Below, in pieces: positions 17,919-25,580 of a DNA stretch of 26,473 nt. The stretch is from Bog-473 sp035551835. GTDB taxonomy: Bacteria > Actinomycetota > Acidimicrobiia > Acidimicrobiales > RAAP-2. The stretch covers positions 1 to 26,473 of the forward strand of contig DASZMN010000055.1 in the NCBI GenBank assembly GCA_035551835.1. The letters run 5' to 3'. The notes under the pieces are model-generated. The model worked only from the letters and a program-made list of their open reading frames with translations, ran no database searches and was not told where the DNA came from. The number at the start of each line of letters is the position of its first letter. The stretch's first letter is position 1. A program made the position numbers and the translations under genes.

Positions 17919-18431
17919 ATGCACAACCAGCCGAGCGGTGCGGCATTCGACGTCGTGTTGCTGCTCCACGTCGCCTGCGCCGTCGCCGGGATCGTGACCG
18001 TCGCCACGGCGGCGGCGACCGCCCGGCGGCTGGGCCGCCTCGCCCGCACGGACGTCGCGCTGCCCGAGCCCCTGCGCCGCTACTTCCGGCCCGGGGTCAA
18101 CTGGGCCGGCCGCACCATCTACGGGATCCCGGTGTTCGGCTTCGCGCTGGTCGCCATGAGCCGGGGCGCCTACGCGCTCGGCGACGGCTGGGTGCTGGGC
18201 GGGCTGGCGCTCTTCGTCGCCCTCGCGCTCGTCGCCGAGGGTGTCCTGTGGCCCACCGAGCGTCGCCTCCAACACGCCGTGGCGGCGGCCGGCACCCCCG
18301 CCGCCGGGCCGGGCGGCGGACACGCGGGCGAGCCGGTGCTGGCGGCCGACGCCGCGCGCATGGAGCGGGCGGCGCTCGGCGCGCTCGTGCTCCTGGTCGC
18401 CGCGACCGTCCTCATGGTCGCCCAACCCTGA
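17919..18431 (+). CDS. Small integral membrane protein, possibly DUF2269-like
   Basis: This 170-residue protein has four predicted membrane helices: about 10-30, 62-80, 87-107 and 149-168. The first carries the LLLHVACAVAG pattern. Basic residues cluster between the first two helices (TARRLGRLARTD) and again after helix 3. A Gly/Pro/Ala-rich loop (about 122-140) separates helices 3 and 4. This layout resembles DUF2269-type predicted membrane proteins, but I hold that loosely. The ATG at 17919 is chosen because GAGGAG lies 12 bases upstream and the first helix follows directly. The frame is open back to 17748 without membrane-protein character. The 169-base gap to galT holds only the palindrome next to galT. 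Function unknown. Confidence 0.7.
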   Translation: MHNQPSGAAFDVVLLLHVACAVAGIVTVATAAATARRLGRLARTDVALPEPLRRYFRPGVNWAGRTIYGIPVFGFALVAMSRGAYALGDGWVLGGLALFVALALVAEGVLWPTERRLQHAVAAAGTPAAGPGGGHAGEPVLAADAARMERAALGALVLLVAATVLMVAQP

Positions 18432-18463
18432 GCGGCCGCAGCGTCCCAACTCCCTCGGCAGCC

Positions 18464-21400
18464 TCAGCAGATGGTGGCGATGATCTGCCCGTAGCCGTCG
18501 TGCCCCGGCGCGGGGCCGTAGCCGGGCGCCACGTGGACGACGACGAGATGCTTGATGTTGCCGTACTCGGTCGAGCCCGACTGGTAGGTGGAGGTGGACA
18601 CGACGACCACCATGTTCACCGGGACGGTCGACGGCGGCCCCGAGCTGTTGCCGGGATCCGACGTCCAGTTCGCGCCGCACGCATAGCTCGGTACGTTGTC
18701 GATGTACCCCTTCATGGAGGCCGGCGAGTTGTTGACGCCGCTGAACACGTTCTGCTTCCACAGCTGCGAGCCCCAGAAGTTCACCGTGGCGGCGCTCGGC
18801 GCGGCCGAGACGTCGCCTACCAGGAAGCCGCCGCCGCCCGAGGGCGGTGACGCCGTCGTCACGGTGCTCGAGGCGCCGGCGGGCCGGTAGTAGGGGTCCC
18901 CGGCGAAGCGGACCGAGACCGGCGCCGATCCTGCGATCTGCTGGCTCGAGACGCTGGCGAGGGTGCAGCTGGCATTCCCCAGGGCGTTCGTGACGCCCGT
19001 GCAGGTCTGGGCCGTGGTGCCCGTGCCGAGCGTCATCAGGACCGCCCGGCCGCCGAGCGCCGTGGCCGCCGTCGGGTCGTCCGTCGTGAGGTGGGCCGAC
19101 ATGGTGAACGGCATGCCGTTCACGGCGAGGGACCCACCGGTGTAGGTGATGGCGGTCTCCTCGAGGGTCACGACGAAGCTGTTCGAGCCCGTGCTCGACA
19201 GCAGCTGCGGTGCCCGCGACGTATCGCCGCCGAACGTGGCGGTCAGCGTGTAGGTCCCCGCCGGCTCGTTCGGCGTGATGGTGCACGACGCCACGCCCTT
19301 GGCGTTCGTGATGCCCGTGCACGACTGCGATCCGTTCAGGGTCAACGTCACCGGCTCACCCGCGACGACGGCCCCGTTGTAGGCGGTGAGCGTGGCCGAC
19401 ACCGTGTACGCGTCGGCGAAGTCGCTCGTGCCCGCGCCGACCGTCAGCCTGGTCGGGGTCAGGACGGTCGCCGTGGTGCTCGTCGTGGACGGCTGGTAGT
19501 ACGTGTTGTCCCCGCCGTACGTGGTCGTGACGACGACCGTGCCGGAGGACTGGGTGACCGACGGCACGGTGCAGCTCGCGTGCCCGTTGGCGTCGGTGGT
19601 GCCGGTGCAACTCTGCGCCGAGCCGCCCGAGCCGATGGTGAACGTCACCGTGCTGCCCGCCACGTCGGTCCCCGGGGTCGGCTCACTGGTGGTCAGCACC
19701 CCCGACAGGGTCGTCGGCTGGCCGTTGGTCACCGTCGTCGGGCCCGTGTAGGTCACCGTCGTCGGCGCGGGCGTCACCGTGAAGGTGGTCGTGGCATCGC
19801 TCGGCAGCAGCTGCGGGCCGGTCGCCGTGTCGCCGGGGAACGACCCCGACAGCGAGTAGGTCCCGGACGGCTCGGTGGGCGTCACCGCGCACGTGGCCAC
19901 GCCGTTGGCGTCCGTGGTCGCCGTGCACGTCTGCGCGCCGTTGACCGTCAACGTCACGGGCTCGCCGGGCACCGGCTGGTTGGTGTAGGTGTTCACCAGC
20001 GTCCCCGTGACCGGCGTCGACCCGTCGTAGACGCCGGTGGTCGGGTTGACGGTCAGCTGCGTTTCCTCGGGCAGGTTCACCGTCGACGATGCGCTCGCGG
20101 TCTGGTAGTCGGGGTCGCCGCCGAAGGTGTCGGTGACCGGGATGGGCCCGGGTGCCTGGCTGACCGAGGCGATGGTGCAGGCGGCCGTGCCCGTGGCGTC
20201 CGTCACCGCCGCGCAGGTCTGGGCGCTGGGGCCCGAACCGAGCACGAAGGTGACGGCCCGGCCCGCGATCGGCGTCCCGAGTCCCGGGTCGTCGGTGGTC
20301 AGCACGCCGGACAACGGGAGCGGTTGCCCGTCGTGCGCGATCGACGGGCCGGTGTAGGTCAGCGCCGTCTCCTCCAGGGTGACGACGAAGTTCGACGATC
20401 CGTTCGACGGCATCAGCTGCAGCGCCTGTGCGGCGTCACCGGCGAAGTTCCCGGTGAGCGGATAGGTCGCCGCCGGCTCGCCAGGTGTGATGCTGCACGA
20501 CGCCGTGCCGGTGGCGCTCGTCGTGGCGGAGCACGACTCGTTGCCGTTCAGGCTCAGCGACACTTGCTCGCCCCCGATGGGCTGGTTGGTGACCGAGTCG
20601 GTCAGGACACCCGAGACCGTGGTGGCGTCGGCGTAGTCACCCGTCGCCGAGTGGACGGTCAGCGTGGTCGGCTCGGTGACCGTCACCGGCGTCGACACCG
20701 TCGCCGGGGCTTCGTAGCTGCCCCCGCTATAGCTGGTGGTGACCGGGACGTCGCTCACCGGCTGGTCGACCGGTGAGATGGCGCAGTCGACGTTCCCGAA
20801 GTCATCGGTCGTACCGCTGCAGGTCTGCGCGGTCGGGCCCGAGCCGAGCGTGAACGTCACGACCTGGGAGCCGAGCGGCGTGTCGGGAGCCGGGACGTCG
20901 GTGGTCAGCGTGCCGCTCAGCGTGGTGGGCTGCCCGTTGACCGCCGTCGTCGGCCCGGTGAAGGTCACCGAGCTCGTGTCGGGGCTCACTTCGAAGGTGC
21001 TCGAGGTGCTGTCGGAGCCGATGGGCGTCGAGGTCGACGAGTCGCCGGGGAACGTCGCGGAGAGCGTGTAGCTCTGCGACGGTTCGGTCGGGGTGATAAC
21101 ACACGTCGCCGTGCCCGTGTCGTCCGTCGTGCCCGTGCACGTCTCGGAGCCGTTGAGCGTGAAGGTCACCGGTTCGTCCGAGATCGGTGTGTCCGTGGAC
21201 GAGTCGGTCAGGACGGCGGACACCGGCGTCGGGGAGGAGAAGTCGCCCGAGGTGGGATTGACCGTCAGCGTCGTCGGCGTCGCCGAGACCACGGTGGGAG
21301 AGGTGGCCGCCATCAACTGCCCGTTCACGCTCAGCCCGTAGAGGTAGGCGGTGGTCGCGTCGATTGTCTGCAGCACCTGACCCGTCGCCAGGTCGACCTG

Positions 21401-22297
21401 CCAGATGTTTCCCGAGAACGAATCGCCGGTCCAGAACGAAGTGCCGTCAGGATCGACGCTCACCGCGAACAGAAGGCCCTGGCATCCGGGGAGCGACGCG
21501 CACGAGTAGGTCTGGATGACGTTGCCGTTCTGATCGAGAAGGAGCACGGCGTTGGAATCCGCCACGAGCACGTCACCGTCTGCAAGAATTCTGACCTCGA
21601 AGGCACCGAGACCCGTGAACGGAGACAGATTGAAGTTGGGCAGCTGGGTGTTCGTGCACTTGTTGTAGCGCAGGATGTCGGTGCCCTCGGTGGTGTAGTA
21701 GAGGGTGCACTGGTCGCTCGACAGGTCGATCCAGTCGGCGCCGTACAGCTCCGTTTGCAGCGGGCCGATGTCGGGGAGCCGTTGTCCCGACGGCGTGAAC
21801 TCGGCCACGTACGGCGTGGTCTGCTGCCCGACGTAGAGGTTGCCACTGTTGTCGAACACGAGCGATTCGGGGTTCTGCAAACCGGTGGCGAACTGGCCCA
21901 TCGGCGTTCCCGTCGAAGAGAATTCACTGATGTCGCCGCTGGTGTCGTCGGTCACGTAGAAGTTGTCGTTGGCGTCGAAGGCGCTTCCCGTCGTGAACGG
22001 CTCCCCGGTGGAGTCGACGAGCGAGCTGGACGGAGTTGAAGATCCCGACCCGTACACGTTGACGGTCGAGAACCCGACGGACGCGAAGACCTGGCCCGAC
22101 AGGAAGGGCGTGTCGGCGCGCGCGGCACCACCCGGCGTGAACACGATCCCGGCCGCCGCGAGCAGCAGCGTGGCCAAGACGACGAAGAGGGTCTGGCGCC
22201 CTCGCAGCGCGATGTCCCGCCGCAACGACCACTGGTCGGCTGCCGTACTCACCGCGGTGGCCGATCCACCGGTCGTTCGAGCGCTGGACGTTCTCAT
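18464..22297 (-). CDS. Large secreted protein: propeller-like domain, eight alternating Ig-like repeats, Cys-closed C-terminal module
   Basis: This 1277-residue protein begins with an arginine-containing n-region and a hydrophobic segment (36-53), probably a signal peptide cleaved after AARA (about 61). Residues about 70-335 contain NHL/SMP-30-like blade motifs (FDANDNFYVTDD, FDNSGNLYVGQ, RILADGDVLVADS, VDPDGTSFWTGD). Residues 341-1147 are eight Ig-like domains of about 101 residues in strict A-B-A-B order. A-type copies start at 341, 543, 745 and 948, and B-type at 442, 644, 846 and 1048. Each has one Cys pair with eleven residues between. The C-terminal module (about 1157-1277) includes CGANWTSDPGNSSGPP and ends in Cys. 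No LPxTG motif or C-terminal membrane helix is seen. GGAGG precedes the ATG. A surface or adhesive role is inference. Confidence 0.9.
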   Translation of the reverse strand: MRTSSARTTGGSATAVSTAADQWSLRRDIALRGRQTLFVVLATLLLAAAGIVFTPGGAARADTPFLSGQVFASVGFSTVNVYGSGSSTPSSSLVDSTGEPFTTGSAFDANDNFYVTDDTSGDISEFSSTGTPMGQFATGLQNPESLVFDNSGNLYVGQQTTPYVAEFTPSGQRLPDIGPLQTELYGADWIDLSSDQCTLYYTTEGTDILRYNKCTNTQLPNFNLSPFTGLGAFEVRILADGDVLVADSNAVLLLDQNGNVIQTYSCASLPGCQGLLFAVSVDPDGTSFWTGDSFSGNIWQVDLATGQVLQTIDATTAYLYGLSVNGQLMAATSPTVVSATPTTLTVNPTSGDFSSPTPVSAVLTDSSTDTPISDEPVTFTLNGSETCTGTTDDTGTATCVITPTEPSQSYTLSATFPGDSSTSTPIGSDSTSSTFEVSPDTSSVTFTGPTTAVNGQPTTLSGTLTTDVPAPDTPLGSQVVTFTLGSGPTAQTCSGTTDDFGNVDCAISPVDQPVSDVPVTTSYSGGSYEAPATVSTPVTVTEPTTLTVHSATGDYADATTVSGVLTDSVTNQPIGGEQVSLSLNGNESCSATTSATGTASCSITPGEPAATYPLTGNFAGDAAQALQLMPSNGSSNFVVTLEETALTYTGPSIAHDGQPLPLSGVLTTDDPGLGTPIAGRAVTFVLGSGPSAQTCAAVTDATGTAACTIASVSQAPGPIPVTDTFGGDPDYQTASASSTVNLPEETQLTVNPTTGVYDGSTPVTGTLVNTYTNQPVPGEPVTLTVNGAQTCTATTDANGVATCAVTPTEPSGTYSLSGSFPGDTATGPQLLPSDATTTFTVTPAPTTVTYTGPTTVTNGQPTTLSGVLTTSEPTPGTDVAGSTVTFTIGSGGSAQSCTGTTDANGHASCTVPSVTQSSGTVVVTTTYGGDNTYYQPSTTSTTATVLTPTRLTVGAGTSDFADAYTVSATLTAYNGAVVAGEPVTLTLNGSQSCTGITNAKGVASCTITPNEPAGTYTLTATFGGDTSRAPQLLSSTGSNSFVVTLEETAITYTGGSLAVNGMPFTMSAHLTTDDPTAATALGGRAVLMTLGTGTTAQTCTGVTNALGNASCTLASVSSQQIAGSAPVSVRFAGDPYYRPAGASSTVTTASPPSGGGGFLVGDVSAAPSAATVNFWGSQLWKQNVFSGVNNSPASMKGYIDNVPSYACGANWTSDPGNSSGPPSTVPVNMVVVVSTSTYQSGSTEYGNIKHLVVVHVAPGYGPAPGHDGYGQIIATIC
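18857..21277 (-). repeat. Coding repeat: four ~606-base A-B units
   Basis: The Ig-like region repeats with a protein period of 202-203 residues, so each DNA unit is about 606 bases, made of two related 303-base halves. The copies have diverged at the DNA level, so the repeat is old rather than a recent expansion. Confidence 0.85.
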
Positions 22298-22314
22298 GTG
22301 ACCCCCCTCCCAAC

Positions 22315-22343
22315 GGGCTCACGACGCCTGACACCGTGAGCCC
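22315..22343 (-). promoter_or_regulatory. 9-bp inverted repeat upstream of the Ig-repeat gene
   Basis: GGGCTCACG and CGTGAGCCC are perfect 9-base arms with an 11-base spacer, just upstream of the ribosome binding site of the large secreted protein. It may be an operator or a leader-RNA hairpin affecting translation. Confidence 0.55.
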
Positions 22344-22344
22344 T

Positions 22345-22376
22345 CACGCATGCCTGTCTCCGGTGGAGAATGCGTG
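22345..22376 (-). promoter_or_regulatory. Two-tier hairpin in the leader of the Ig-repeat gene
   Basis: CACGCAT and ATGCGTG form a perfect 7-bp outer stem. Inside it, TCTCC-GGT-GGAGA forms a 5-bp inner stem, with a 5-base bulge on one side. It directly abuts the next inverted repeat. Confidence 0.5.
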
Positions 22377-22386
22377 CCGACACGGG

Positions 22387-22408
22387 TCGAGCCCTGCGGA
22401 GGGCCCGA
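22387..22408 (-). promoter_or_regulatory. 9-bp hairpin in the leader of the Ig-repeat gene
   Basis: TCGAGCCCT and AGGGCCCGA pair over nine positions (one wobble on the minus-strand RNA) around a 4-base loop. There is no T-tract on the minus strand, so it is unlikely to be a standard terminator for the cys genes. Confidence 0.45.
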
Positions 22409-22428
22409 CCGTTGTATCTCCATCGTCA

Positions 22429-22478
22429 CAACGCAGGCGTTGCTTCAGTCCAGCGACAAATATCTGTCTGACCTGGAC
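22429..22478 (-). promoter_or_regulatory. Two further small inverted repeats after sirC
   Basis: CAACGC-AG-GCGTTG (22429-22442) is a perfect palindrome. GTCCAG...CTGGAC (22448-22478) encloses GACA-AATATC-TGTC. They lie 20-70 bases after the sirC stop on the minus strand and could be part of a termination region or of the next gene's leader. The AT-rich AATATC stands out in this GC-rich DNA. Confidence 0.35.
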
Positions 22479-22497
22479 CCTGGAAGGTGTGCCCGGC

Positions 22498-23142
22498 CTA
22501 CTCGGTCGTCGCGGCCGCCACAATTGTCCGTGCCTTGTCCCACTCCCCGGACTGCACGAGCTCGAGAAGCGGCCCGTCGAGCAACGCCGCCCAGTCGACG
22601 GAATCGCTCCGTCGCCCGGCGAGGCGGAGTCGCTCGCGGGCCTCGCCGAACAGTTGGGCCACCACGCCCGCGCCGTCACCGCACTCGGCGGCGAGACGAT
22701 CGCGCAGCCAGGAGGCAAGCGCCGGGCTGAGCCCGCTGGTCGACACCGCCACGACGACCGGACCGTCCCGGTGCACCGCCGGGAGGATGAAGGAGGAGTG
22801 GGCCCGGTCGTCCGCACTGTTCACCCAGACCCCGGCCGTCTCCGCGTCGGCGTGCGCCGCGCCGTCGACCTCGGGCCGACCGGTCGCAGTCACGACGAGC
22901 CGGAACCGAGCGGCGTCGCCACTGGCGTAGGCGCGGCGCTCGATCTGCTCGAGCTGTCCGGAGAGCGCCTCCATGTCCGCGCTGAGCGACGGGGCGATCA
23001 CGGTCACGGCGGCGCCGCATTCGAGCAGCGTGCGCGCCTTGCGAGCCGCCACCGGCCCACCGCCGACCACCAGGCAGGCGCGGCCGGTCACATCGAGGGA
23101 GACCGGGTAGAAGGAGGTGGGGTTCGGTGCCGGGTCAGTCAT
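22498..23142 (-). CDS. sirC: Siroheme synthase, precorrin-2 dehydrogenase type
   Basis: This 214-residue protein corresponds to the N-terminal half of CysG (Met8p/SirC type), which oxidises precorrin-2 to sirohydrochlorin with NAD+ and may insert iron. It has the NAD-binding loop VVGGGPVAARK (25-35), the conserved VNSADDRAHSSFILPAV (107-123, with D111 at the expected catalytic Asp) and STSGLSPALASWLRDRL (134-150). The C-terminal methyltransferase half of CysG is absent, so the uroporphyrinogen methyltransferase must be elsewhere. The ATG lies inside the cysN 3' end (8-base overlap), so this is the third gene of the cysD-cysN-sirC operon. It supplies siroheme for the reductase encoded at the right edge. 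Confidence 0.88.
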   Translation of the reverse strand: MTDPAPNPTSFYPVSLDVTGRACLVVGGGPVAARKARTLLECGAAVTVIAPSLSADMEALSGQLEQIERRAYASGDAARFRLVVTATGRPEVDGAAHADAETAGVWVNSADDRAHSSFILPAVHRDGPVVVAVSTSGLSPALASWLRDRLAAECGDGAGVVAQLFGEARERLRLAGRRSDSVDWAALLDGPLLELVQSGEWDKARTIVAAATTE

Positions 23143-24454
23143 GAAGCCGCGGCGGCCCGACCATGCCCGCCGCGATCGTGGCAAACGTCTTGTCGTCGAT
23201 GAGGACGAAGCTCCCGGTGATGCGGTCCGCCGCGTAGGTGTCCACCGCAAGGGGCATGGCCGTATGCAGCCGCACCACCCCGATGTCGTTCTCGCGCAGC
23301 TCGTCCGCCTCGTTGACGCGCAGCTCGTTGACGTCGAACAACCCGACAATGCTCTCCACGACGACGGGCGTCACGCGGGTCGTGTGCTTCAGCCGCAGTC
23401 GGTCGCCCGCCTTCAGCGGCCGCTCCTGGAACCAACACACGGTGGCGTCGAAGGTGTCGGTGACCTCGGGTGGGTCCTCGGCCGCCGCGATGAGATCACC
23501 GCGCGAAACGTCGAGGTGGTCGGCCAGCCGGATCGACACCGACAGGCCGACCTCGGCGCGCGGCAGCGGTCCGTCCGCCGTCTCGATGCCCCGGATGGTG
23601 GTCCGGGCGCCGGCGGGAAGCACGGCCACCTGGTCGCCGACGCGCAGCGGCCCGCCGTTGACCATGCCGGCGTAACTGCGGCCGCCCCCGGGTTGGCGGA
23701 GCACCCATTGGACCGGCAGGCGGGCACCGCTCCCGCGGTGCAGGCCGTGCTGAGCCGCCCACCCGCCGGCCTGGGCGGACTCGAGGGCGTCGAGCACGGT
23801 CGGCCCGTCGTACCACCGCGCCGACTCCGAGCGCTCCACCACGTTGTCGCCATGGAGCGCGGAGATGGGAATGACGATGCACGACGAGACGCCGAGGCGG
23901 TGGGCCAACGCCTCCATTTCGTCGACGATCCGCTGGTAAGCGGAACGGTCCCAGTCGACCAGGTCCATCTTGTTGGCGCACACCACCAGCTGGTCGACGC
24001 CGAGCAACGCGGCGATGCAGATGTGCCGCCGAGACTGCTCGCGCAGGCCCGAGGTCGCGTCGACCAGCACGAGGGCGAGGTCGGCGGTGGAGGCCCCGGT
24101 CGCCATGTTGCTGGTGTACTGCACGTGGCCCGGGCAGTCAGCGATGACGAACTTGCGGTGCGGCGTGGCGGCGTAGCGGTACGCCACGTCGATCGTGATG
24201 CCCTGTTCGCGCTCGGCGCGCAAGCCGTCGGTGACAAAGGACAGGTCCACCTCACCGAGGCCCCGGCGCTCCGATGCCGTCTCGATCGCGGTCACCTGAT
24301 CGTCGAAGAGCTGCCGAGTGTCGTAGAGCAGGCGGCCGATCAGGGTGCTTTTGCCGTCGTCGACCGAGCCGATGGTGGCAAAGCGGAGCAGATCCATGGT
24401 GTCGACGCCGAGCTCGGCGCCACCGACCGGCGGCGAGCCGGGCAACGTCGTCAT
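23135..24454 (-). CDS. cysN: Sulfate adenylyltransferase large (GTPase) subunit
   Basis: This 439-residue subunit hydrolyses GTP to drive ATP sulfurylase (sulfate + ATP to APS). It has the G-protein motifs in order: GSVDDGKS (29-36), the switch segment ITIDVAYRY, DCPGH (106-110), NKMD (161-164) and the ISAL motif. EF-Tu-like domains 2 and 3 follow. Length shows it is CysN alone, with no fused APS kinase (CysC). The ATG at 24454 lies four bases after the cysD stop; an internal ATG at 24397 (MDLLRF) is a possible alternative start. It overlaps sirC by eight bases. Confidence 0.96.
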   Translation of the reverse strand: MTTLPGSPPVGGAELGVDTMDLLRFATIGSVDDGKSTLIGRLLYDTRQLFDDQVTAIETASERRGLGEVDLSFVTDGLRAEREQGITIDVAYRYAATPHRKFVIADCPGHVQYTSNMATGASTADLALVLVDATSGLREQSRRHICIAALLGVDQLVVCANKMDLVDWDRSAYQRIVDEMEALAHRLGVSSCIVIPISALHGDNVVERSESARWYDGPTVLDALESAQAGGWAAQHGLHRGSGARLPVQWVLRQPGGGRSYAGMVNGGPLRVGDQVAVLPAGARTTIRGIETADGPLPRAEVGLSVSIRLADHLDVSRGDLIAAAEDPPEVTDTFDATVCWFQERPLKAGDRLRLKHTTRVTPVVVESIVGLFDVNELRVNEADELRENDIGVVRLHTAMPLAVDTYAADRITGSFVLIDDKTFATIAAGMVGPPRLHD

Positions 24455-24458
24455 CGGT

Positions 24459-25460
24459 CTAGAAGTAGCCCTCGCGCTTACGGTCTTCCATCGAGGTCTC
24501 CGAGAACCGGTCGTCAGCGCGCGTCGCGCCGCGCTCGGAGATGCGCGAGGCCGACACCTCGTGGATGATCTCCTCGACCGTGTCGGCCTCGGATCGCACG
24601 GCTCCGGTGCACGTCGCGTCACCGACGGTACGGAAGCGGACCGTCTCCTTGCGGACCTGTTCGCCCGGCTCCGGCGTCACCCACTCGCTGACGGCGAGCA
24701 ACATGCCGTCGCGCTCGACGACTTCCCGCTCGTGTGCGTAGTAGATGGGCGGGAGCTCGATGCGCTCGCGGCGGATGTACTGCCATATGTCGAGCTCCGT
24801 CCAGTCCGAGAGCGGAAAGGCGCGCAGGTGCTCGCCCGGGCGGACGGTGCCCTGGTAGAGCTGCCACAGCTCGGGCCGCTGCCGCTTCGGGTCCCATTGC
24901 CCGAACGAGTCGCGGAACGAGAGCACCCGCTCCTTGGCGCGCGCCTTGTCCTCGTCCCGGCGGGCCCCGCCGAAGGCGGCGTCGAACCCGTTGGCGTTGA
25001 TGGCGTCGAGCAGCGTCGTGGTCTGGAGCCGGTTGCGCGAGGCGACCGGGCCCGGGTCGGCCACCCTGCCCTCGTCGATGGAGTCCTGCACCTTGGCGAC
25101 GAGGAGTCGTGCCCCTTCCGCCTCGACCTGCGCGTCGCGGTAGTCGATCACCTCACCGAAGTTGTGGCCGGTGTCGACGTGCAGCACCGGGAAGGGGATC
25201 CGGCCAGGTCGGAAGGCCTTGGAGGCGAGGTGCAGCAGGACGGCGGAGTCCTTGCCGCCGCTGAAGAGGAGGACCGGTCGCTCGGACTCGGCCGCAACCT
25301 CGCGTACGATGAAGATGGCCAGGGACTCGAGCAGGTCGAGGTGGCCGAGAGGGTGCTCGACGGGCCTGACCAGGGCGGTGACCGACGCGCCGGCGCGGGC
25401 GACCGGGCGTCCTGCTCCGGGGCGGTCGGGTTGAGATCGGAGTGCGGCAGCGGTGTCCAT
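24459..25460 (-). CDS. cysD: Sulfate adenylyltransferase small subunit
   Basis: This 333-residue ATP pyrophosphatase-fold subunit forms APS from sulfate and ATP. It has the PP-loop SGGKDS at 67-72, VLHVDTGHNF, FGGARRDEDKARAKER, the WTELDIWQYI segment and the conserved C-terminal DRFSETSMEDRKREGYF. About 35 N-terminal residues precede the conserved LDLLESLAIFIVREV, so a start slightly downstream is conceivable. The ATG at 25460 is preceded by GAGG at a short spacing. It is the first gene of the leftward sulfur operon and divergent from cysH, sharing a 120-base control region. Confidence 0.96.
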   Translation of the reverse strand: MDTAAALRSQPDRPGAGRPVARAGASVTALVRPVEHPLGHLDLLESLAIFIVREVAAESERPVLLFSGGKDSAVLLHLASKAFRPGRIPFPVLHVDTGHNFGEVIDYRDAQVEAEGARLLVAKVQDSIDEGRVADPGPVASRNRLQTTTLLDAINANGFDAAFGGARRDEDKARAKERVLSFRDSFGQWDPKRQRPELWQLYQGTVRPGEHLRAFPLSDWTELDIWQYIRRERIELPPIYYAHEREVVERDGMLLAVSEWVTPEPGEQVRKETVRFRTVGDATCTGAVRSEADTVEEIIHEVSASRISERGATRADDRFSETSMEDRKREGYF

Positions 25461-25470
25461 GGGGCCTCGC

Positions 25471-25476
25471 TAAATC
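25471..25476 (-). promoter_or_regulatory. Candidate -10 element for cysD
   Basis: On the minus strand this reads GATTTA, ten bases before the cysD ATG. It abuts the left arm of the palindrome. No clear -35 is visible, so activation or a very short leader is possible. Confidence 0.35.
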
Positions 25477-25494
25477 ATGACCATTTTGGTCATG
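25476..25494. promoter_or_regulatory. Perfect palindromic operator in the cysD/cysH divergent promoter
   Basis: CATGACCA-TTT-TGGTCATG has perfect 8-base arms. It lies between the candidate cysH -10 (25495-25500) and the candidate cysD -10 (25471-25476), so one bound protein could control both directions. The TGACCA...TGGTCA form resembles sites of Rrf2-family regulators such as CymR/IscR types, but the regulator is not in the window, so the family is a guess. Confidence 0.75.
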
Positions 25495-25500
25495 TATACT
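25495..25500 (+). promoter_or_regulatory. -10 element for cysH
   Basis: TATACT matches five of six consensus positions and directly follows the palindrome. The -35 region would fall inside or beyond the operator and shows no TTGACA-like sequence. The predicted leader before the cysH GTG is about 75 bases. Confidence 0.6.
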
Positions 25501-25580
25501 AAAGCCCGCATTCGTTCGTGCGTCAAGGCCGGCGGCGGACTCCCGGGGGAGGGACCCGACGGCCCAGGAATTGAGGACCC

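Noticed and set aside
19091..20776. A 561-codon open frame on the plus strand opposite the Ig-repeat gene.
   Set aside because: It is Arg/Gly-rich with no domain signature and mirrors the repeated minus-strand coding sequence. The minus-strand frame has a signal peptide, domains and ribosome binding site.
22315..22408. Cyclic-di-GMP or cobalamin riboswitch before the secreted protein gene.
   Set aside because: The conserved core sequences of those families are not present. Only generic hairpins are seen.
25473..25494. Seven-codon mini-ORF (M-T-K-M-V-M-I) on the minus strand over the palindrome before cysD.
   Set aside because: It arises from the palindrome itself, lacks a ribosome binding site and probably lies upstream of the transcript start.
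25501..25580. A Cys-rich upstream peptide that could attenuate cysH, as described for mycobacterial sulfur genes.
   Set aside because: The possible short frames in the leader (for example from GTG at 25518) contain no Cys codon run. I also see no SAM riboswitch-like fold.
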